The notes under the pieces were generated by a model. It had not been told where the DNA came from, searched no databases, and saw only the letters and a list, made by a program, of their open reading frames with translations. Made by a program: the position numbers and the translations under genes. Positions 22,320 through 25,706 of a stretch of 25,706 nucleotides of DNA are shown one piece after another. The DNA comes from Acidimicrobiia bacterium (GTDB lineage Bacteria > Actinomycetota > Acidimicrobiia > IMCC26256): contig JALRDW010000232.1 in assembly GCA_023262065.1 (NCBI GenBank), positions 1-25,706 of the forward strand. Reading direction: 5' to 3'. Position 1 is the first letter of the stretch; each line of letters begins with the position of its first letter.

Positions 22320-25300
22320 ATGCAGACCGTCGGCGTCACGATCGTCATCACCGACCTCGTGGGCTCGACCGCGCTCACCACCCGGGTCGGCGCCGAGGAG
22401 ATCGAACGGCTCCGCCGCGAGCACTTCGGGTTGCTGCGCGCCGCGATCGATGCCGCGGGCGGTCGCGAGGTGAAGAACACCGGCGACGGCATCATGGCGG
22501 CCTTCAGCGGTGTCGGTGCTGCGCTCGACGGCGCGGTGGCCATGCAGCAGGCGTGCGCCGGTCGCAACGTCGGTGCCGACGAGCCACTCGATATCCGGAT
22601 CGGCATCGGCACCGGGGACTGCTCCGAGGAGGACGGCGACTACTTCGGTGAGCCGCCGATCGTCGCGGCCCGACTGTGTGCCGAGGCCGAACCCGGCGAG
22701 ATCCTCGCCCCCGACTTCGTCCGCCTCCTCGCGCCGCGGGGCCGCCATGAGTTCGTCGACGCGGGCGAGCGCGCGCTCAAGGGTCTGCCTGATCCGGTGG
22801 CCACCGTCACGGTCACCTGGCACGTGCCGGACTCCACGGCGGAGGTCCCGATCCCACTCCCGGGCCGCCTCGCCGGTCGTGGGACGCTGCCCTACGTCGG
22901 ACGTTCGCAGGAGCGGTCCGCCATCGCGGCGGCCGCGCGGGCTGCGGCCGCCGGCACCCGACGCGTCGCGCTCATCTCCGGTGAGGCCGGACTGGGCAAG
23001 ACGCGCCTGGTGGCCGAGGCCTCCCGAGCCGCCCACGACGAGGGCGCGATCGTCCTCTACGGGCGGTGCGAGGAGGACCTCGTCCGGCAGTACGCGCCGT
23101 GGGCCGAGGCGGTCGAGTTCCTCGGTGCGCACCTCGCTCCCGATCACCTCGCGGGGCTCGATCTGCGGTCGCTGGCGCGGGTGGCCCCGGGCCTGCGGGG
23201 CCGCCTCGGCGACGCCGCCGGGACCGACGGGAGCGCGGCCGACGAGTTCGTGGTGTTCGCCGCGGTCACGGATCTGCTCATCCGCGTCGCAACGGTGGCG
23301 CCGGTCGTGGTCGTGCTCGACGACCTGCACTGGGCCGATCGGGGCACCCTGGTGCTGCTCCGCCACCTCGTCGGCGCGACTGCGGCGGAACGGATCCTCG
23401 TCCTCGGGACCTTCCGGGACACCGACGTCGATCCCGACGGTCTCCTCGCGGCCACGCTCGCCGCACTGCACCGCGAGGACGGCGTGAGTCGCATCGCGCT
23501 CGACGGCCTCGGCGAACAGGACCTCGGTGCGCTCCTCACGACCACCGCGGGCCACGAACTCGGTCGTGACGGTGATGCTCTGGCCCGGACGCTGCGCACG
23601 GAGACGAACGGCAACCCGTTCTTCGTCGGTGAGATGCTCCGACACCTCATGGAGTCCGGCGCGATCGCGCGCGACGACGATGGCCGCTGGTCGGCGACGA
23701 CCGACCTGGAGGCGGTGGGTCTGCCCCGCAGCGTGCGTGAGGTCGTCGTCTCGCGGGTGCGGCGCCTCGGCGAGGTGCCGGGCCAGGTCCTGACCACGGC
23801 GGCCGTATGTGGCCGGGACTTCGATCTGCGCACGGTCGCCGCCGCCTCCGATCGGTCCGAGGACGAGGTGCTCGACGCGCTGGAGTCGGCGGCCGCCGCG
23901 GGTCTCATCGCGGAGGTCGCCGGGCATCCGGAGCGGTTCACGTTCGCGCACGCCCTCGTGCAGCACGCGCTCGCGGAGGAGCTGTCCCCGGCCCGTCGCT
24001 CGCGCCTGCACGCCGCGATCGCGGACGCCATCGCGGGCGAGGGCGATCCGGCCGGACGTGCCGCAGAACTCGCGACCCACCTCGTCGCCGCCGGTCGCCC
24101 CGAGGACCTGGCGCGGGCCGTGCCCCATGCGATCCGGGCGGGTGACGACGCGGTCGAGGGACTCGCACCGGTGGACGGCGTGCACTGGTACCGCACGGCC
24201 CTCGACCTGCTCGGGCCCGACGGCGATCGGGCGCAGCGCTGCGACCTCGAGATCCGCCTCGGCAACGCGGAACGCCGCGCCGACGACCTCGCCTTCCTCC
24301 CCCGGCTGCTCGCCGCGGCCGACGAGGCCCGGGCGCTCGGGCGCGACGATCTGCTCGTGGCGGCCGCGCTCGCCCGGTACCGCGGGTTCCAGATCTCGGG
24401 TGCCGACGTCGACCTCGAGCAGCTCGCACTGCTCGAGGGGGCACTCGCCGTGGTCGGCGACGGCGACTCGCCGGCGCGGGCCCGCCTCACCGCCGCCATC
24501 GCGTCCGAGCTGCGCTTCAGCGGGGATCCGAGCTACGTGGATCGGTCGCGGGAGGCGATCGCGGTCGCCCGCCGGACCGGCGACCTGCCGACGTTGGTCG
24601 ACGTCCTCGCCTGGAGTTCGTTGGACACGCCGGCCGCGTTCGACGAACGACGTGCCGTGGCCGAGGAGGTGATGCGCCTCACCGAGGGCCGTGACGACCC
24701 GATCCGGAGGTTCTGGTCCCTCGTCCAGGTCCTCCCCACCTGGTTGACGCTCGGCGACATCCACGCGGCGCGCGCCGCGGCGGCCGAACTCCTCACCACG
24801 GCGACCCGGCTCGGAAATCCGCAGACCCGGTGGATCGCGACGATGTGGGCGGTGCAGATCGCGGCGACCACCGGTGACCTCGCCGAGGCCGAGCGGTTGA
24901 CGAACGAGGCGTTCGAGCTCTCGGTCGAGGCCGGTCGTCACGACGGCATGCTGTACCTCGGTTCGCAGCTCATGTCGGTGCGGATCCAGCAGGGGCGGAC
25001 CGCTGAACTCGTCCCGCTCATCGAGCAGGCGCTCGTGGCGTACCCGAGGGTCCCGGGGTTCCGCAGCGTGCTCGCCTTCGTCGCGGCGCGCTCCGGCGAT
25101 CTCGACCTGGCCCGGGACCGCTTCGCCGAACTCGCGGCCGACGCGTTCGCGTTCCCGGAGGACCAGGTGTGGATGACGGCCACCACGCTCGCCGCCCACA
25201 CCGCACACCTGCTCGACGACCGCGCGGCCGCCGCCGTGCTGTTGCCGCGGCTCGAACCCTACGGGGACCGGATCGGGATCCAGACCCTGACCGCGAACGT

Positions 25301-25562
25301 CGGCGCGGTCTCGCACTACCTCGGACTCCTGCGGATCACGCTCGAGGACCGCGCCGCCGCCGAGACGGATCTCGTCGACGCGCTCGACCGGAACACCCGG
25401 CTGGAGTCGCCGCACTACCGGGCCCAGACGATGTTGGCCCTGGCCCGGCTCGAGGCCGACCGGGACGCCCCGCGCGCGGCCGGGCTGGCCGCCGAGGCCG
25501 CGAGCATCGCGGCCCGGTACGGCTTCGCCCGGCTCGCCGCCGAGGCCGCCGCCCTGGTCTGA
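22320..25562 (+). CDS. Class III cyclase-homology / AAA-type ATPase / helical-repeat regulator
   Basis: The product is 1080 residues. Residues 1-170 are a class III nucleotide-cyclase homology domain: metal Asp12 (ITDLVGST), Lys52 and Asp56 (KNTGDGIMAAF), and Arg118 (VAARL). The transition-state Asn, expected four residues before Arg118, is Ile114, and the usual Asp of that loop is Glu111, so cyclase activity is doubtful. Residues about 190-480 are an NTPase module with Walker A GEAGLGKT (221-228) and Walker B VVVVLDDLHWAD. The C-terminal half is Ala- and Leu-rich paired helices of TPR type. No LuxR helix-turn-helix follows. The layout suggests a signal sensor or scaffold whose ligand is unknown. 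The gene ends with a normal stop just before an abrupt composition change. Confidence 0.85.
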   Translation: MQTVGVTIVITDLVGSTALTTRVGAEEIERLRREHFGLLRAAIDAAGGREVKNTGDGIMAAFSGVGAALDGAVAMQQACAGRNVGADEPLDIRIGIGTGDCSEEDGDYFGEPPIVAARLCAEAEPGEILAPDFVRLLAPRGRHEFVDAGERALKGLPDPVATVTVTWHVPDSTAEVPIPLPGRLAGRGTLPYVGRSQERSAIAAAARAAAAGTRRVALISGEAGLGKTRLVAEASRAAHDEGAIVLYGRCEEDLVRQYAPWAEAVEFLGAHLAPDHLAGLDLRSLARVAPGLRGRLGDAAGTDGSAADEFVVFAAVTDLLIRVATVAPVVVVLDDLHWADRGTLVLLRHLVGATAAERILVLGTFRDTDVDPDGLLAATLAALHREDGVSRIALDGLGEQDLGALLTTTAGHELGRDGDALARTLRTETNGNPFFVGEMLRHLMESGAIARDDDGRWSATTDLEAVGLPRSVREVVVSRVRRLGEVPGQVLTTAAVCGRDFDLRTVAAASDRSEDEVLDALESAAAAGLIAEVAGHPERFTFAHALVQHALAEELSPARRSRLHAAIADAIAGEGDPAGRAAELATHLVAAGRPEDLARAVPHAIRAGDDAVEGLAPVDGVHWYRTALDLLGPDGDRAQRCDLEIRLGNAERRADDLAFLPRLLAAADEARALGRDDLLVAAALARYRGFQISGADVDLEQLALLEGALAVVGDGDSPARARLTAAIASELRFSGDPSYVDRSREAIAVARRTGDLPTLVDVLAWSSLDTPAAFDERRAVAEEVMRLTEGRDDPIRRFWSLVQVLPTWLTLGDIHAARAAAAELLTTATRLGNPQTRWIATMWAVQIAATTGDLAEAERLTNEAFELSVEAGRHDGMLYLGSQLMSVRIQQGRTAELVPLIEQALVAYPRVPGFRSVLAFVAARSGDLDLARDRFAELAADAFAFPEDQVWMTATTLAAHTAHLLDDRAAAAVLLPRLEPYGDRIGIQTLTANVGAVSHYLGLLRITLEDRAAAETDLVDALDRNTRLESPHYRAQTMLALARLEADRDAPRAAGLAAEAASIAARYGFARLAAEAAALV

Positions 25563-25567
25563 CCGTC
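25556..25567. other. Probable sequence junction (chimera or recombination boundary)
   Basis: GC drops from 80% over 25501-25560 to 57% (82 of 144) over 25563-25706. A coding-like minus-strand frame from the right runs through this point without a stop and becomes antisense to the regulator gene, which is not how genes normally end. The break is placed near the regulator's stop codon; a few bases could belong to either side. Confidence 0.5.
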
Positions 25568-25705
25568 GGCCATCACCAGATCACCATAGGCAAGCCCCGT
25601 GACATCGGCAAAGATCGGGCTTTGGGCGCCGCCATTGTCTGATACCCAGTGCAGCTGATCGCCGTCCCGCACCGCAATGTCATAGCTGTAGAAGATATTC
25701 GTATT
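25565..25705 (-). CDS. Fragment of an unrecognised protein, different base composition
   Basis: Forty-seven codons are open to the window edge, so the start is outside. The peptide includes FYSYDIAVRDGDQLHW, GGAQSPIFADVTGLAYGD and LVMAD. It is rich in Gly, Asp and aromatic residues, which suggests a beta-rich secreted or surface protein, but I recognise no family. Codon choice (ATT, TTT, CAA, AAT) is less GC-biased than elsewhere in the window. No stop follows in this frame until 25415, deep inside the antisense of the regulator gene, so the true 3' end is missing. Confidence 0.35.
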
Positions 25706-25706
25706 G

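Noticed and set aside
22320..25562. LuxR-type (MalT-like) transcription activator
   Set aside because: The ATPase and repeats resemble such proteins, but the C-terminus ends in helices without a recognisable helix-turn-helix.

Overview
The window is a dense stretch of very GC-rich (roughly 70% or more by eye) bacterial chromosome with about 25 genes and little intergenic DNA. The gene families point to an actinobacterium: an Rpf-like transglycosylase, DUF3151, DUF2505, the phosphomutase-like / DUF3090 / SCO1664-type trio, an F420-hydrogenase-beta-like protein and an actinobacterial-style Lgt and CsoR. A deep lineage such as Acidimicrobiia is my inference; no rRNA or marker tree was available. 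I see no insertion sequence, prophage, integrase or CRISPR array.

Layout. (1) 1-4738, plus strand: the 3' end of a long-form ribosome hibernation factor, a phosphonate monoester hydrolase/sulfatase, an Rpf-like cell-wall lysozyme with a 367-base upstream region, and a UbiB/ABC1 kinase-like protein. (2) 4726-9595: a DJ-1/PfpI protein of isonitrile-hydratase type (minus), then lgt and a MacB-type ABC ATPase/permease pair (plus). (3) 9605-12690: purE (minus), a nitronate monooxygenase-like flavoprotein (plus), GDP-mannose 4,6-dehydratase and DUF3151 (minus). (4) 12744-14685, plus: the trio of a histidine phosphatase, DUF3090 and a PI3/4-kinase-like protein, with overlapping ends. (5) 14694-17411, minus: an overlapping operon of an FrhB-like iron-sulfur flavoprotein, a ClC-type anion channel/transporter and a small receiver-like protein. 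(6) 17483-20148: copper control, csoR (minus) facing away from copA (plus). (7) 20132-22209: DUF2505 (minus), metF (plus), tRNA-Ser(CGA) (minus) and tadA (minus). (8) 22320-25562, plus: a 1080-residue cyclase-homology/ATPase/helical-repeat regulator.

The strongest structural signal is in the promoters. Many genes have a -10-like hexamer (TANNNT, or CANNNT) ending 6-8 nt before the start codon, as expected for leaderless mRNAs, and this resolves several ambiguous starts. Two divergent pairs (purE/nitronate monooxygenase and csoR/copA) have -10 hexamers that overlap on the two strands. Three others have them 28-30 bp apart.

The last about 144 bases (from about 25563) have 57% GC and carry a coding-like minus-strand frame that runs straight into the antisense of the regulator gene. 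I suspect a chimeric join or a recombination boundary and would not trust linkage beyond that point.
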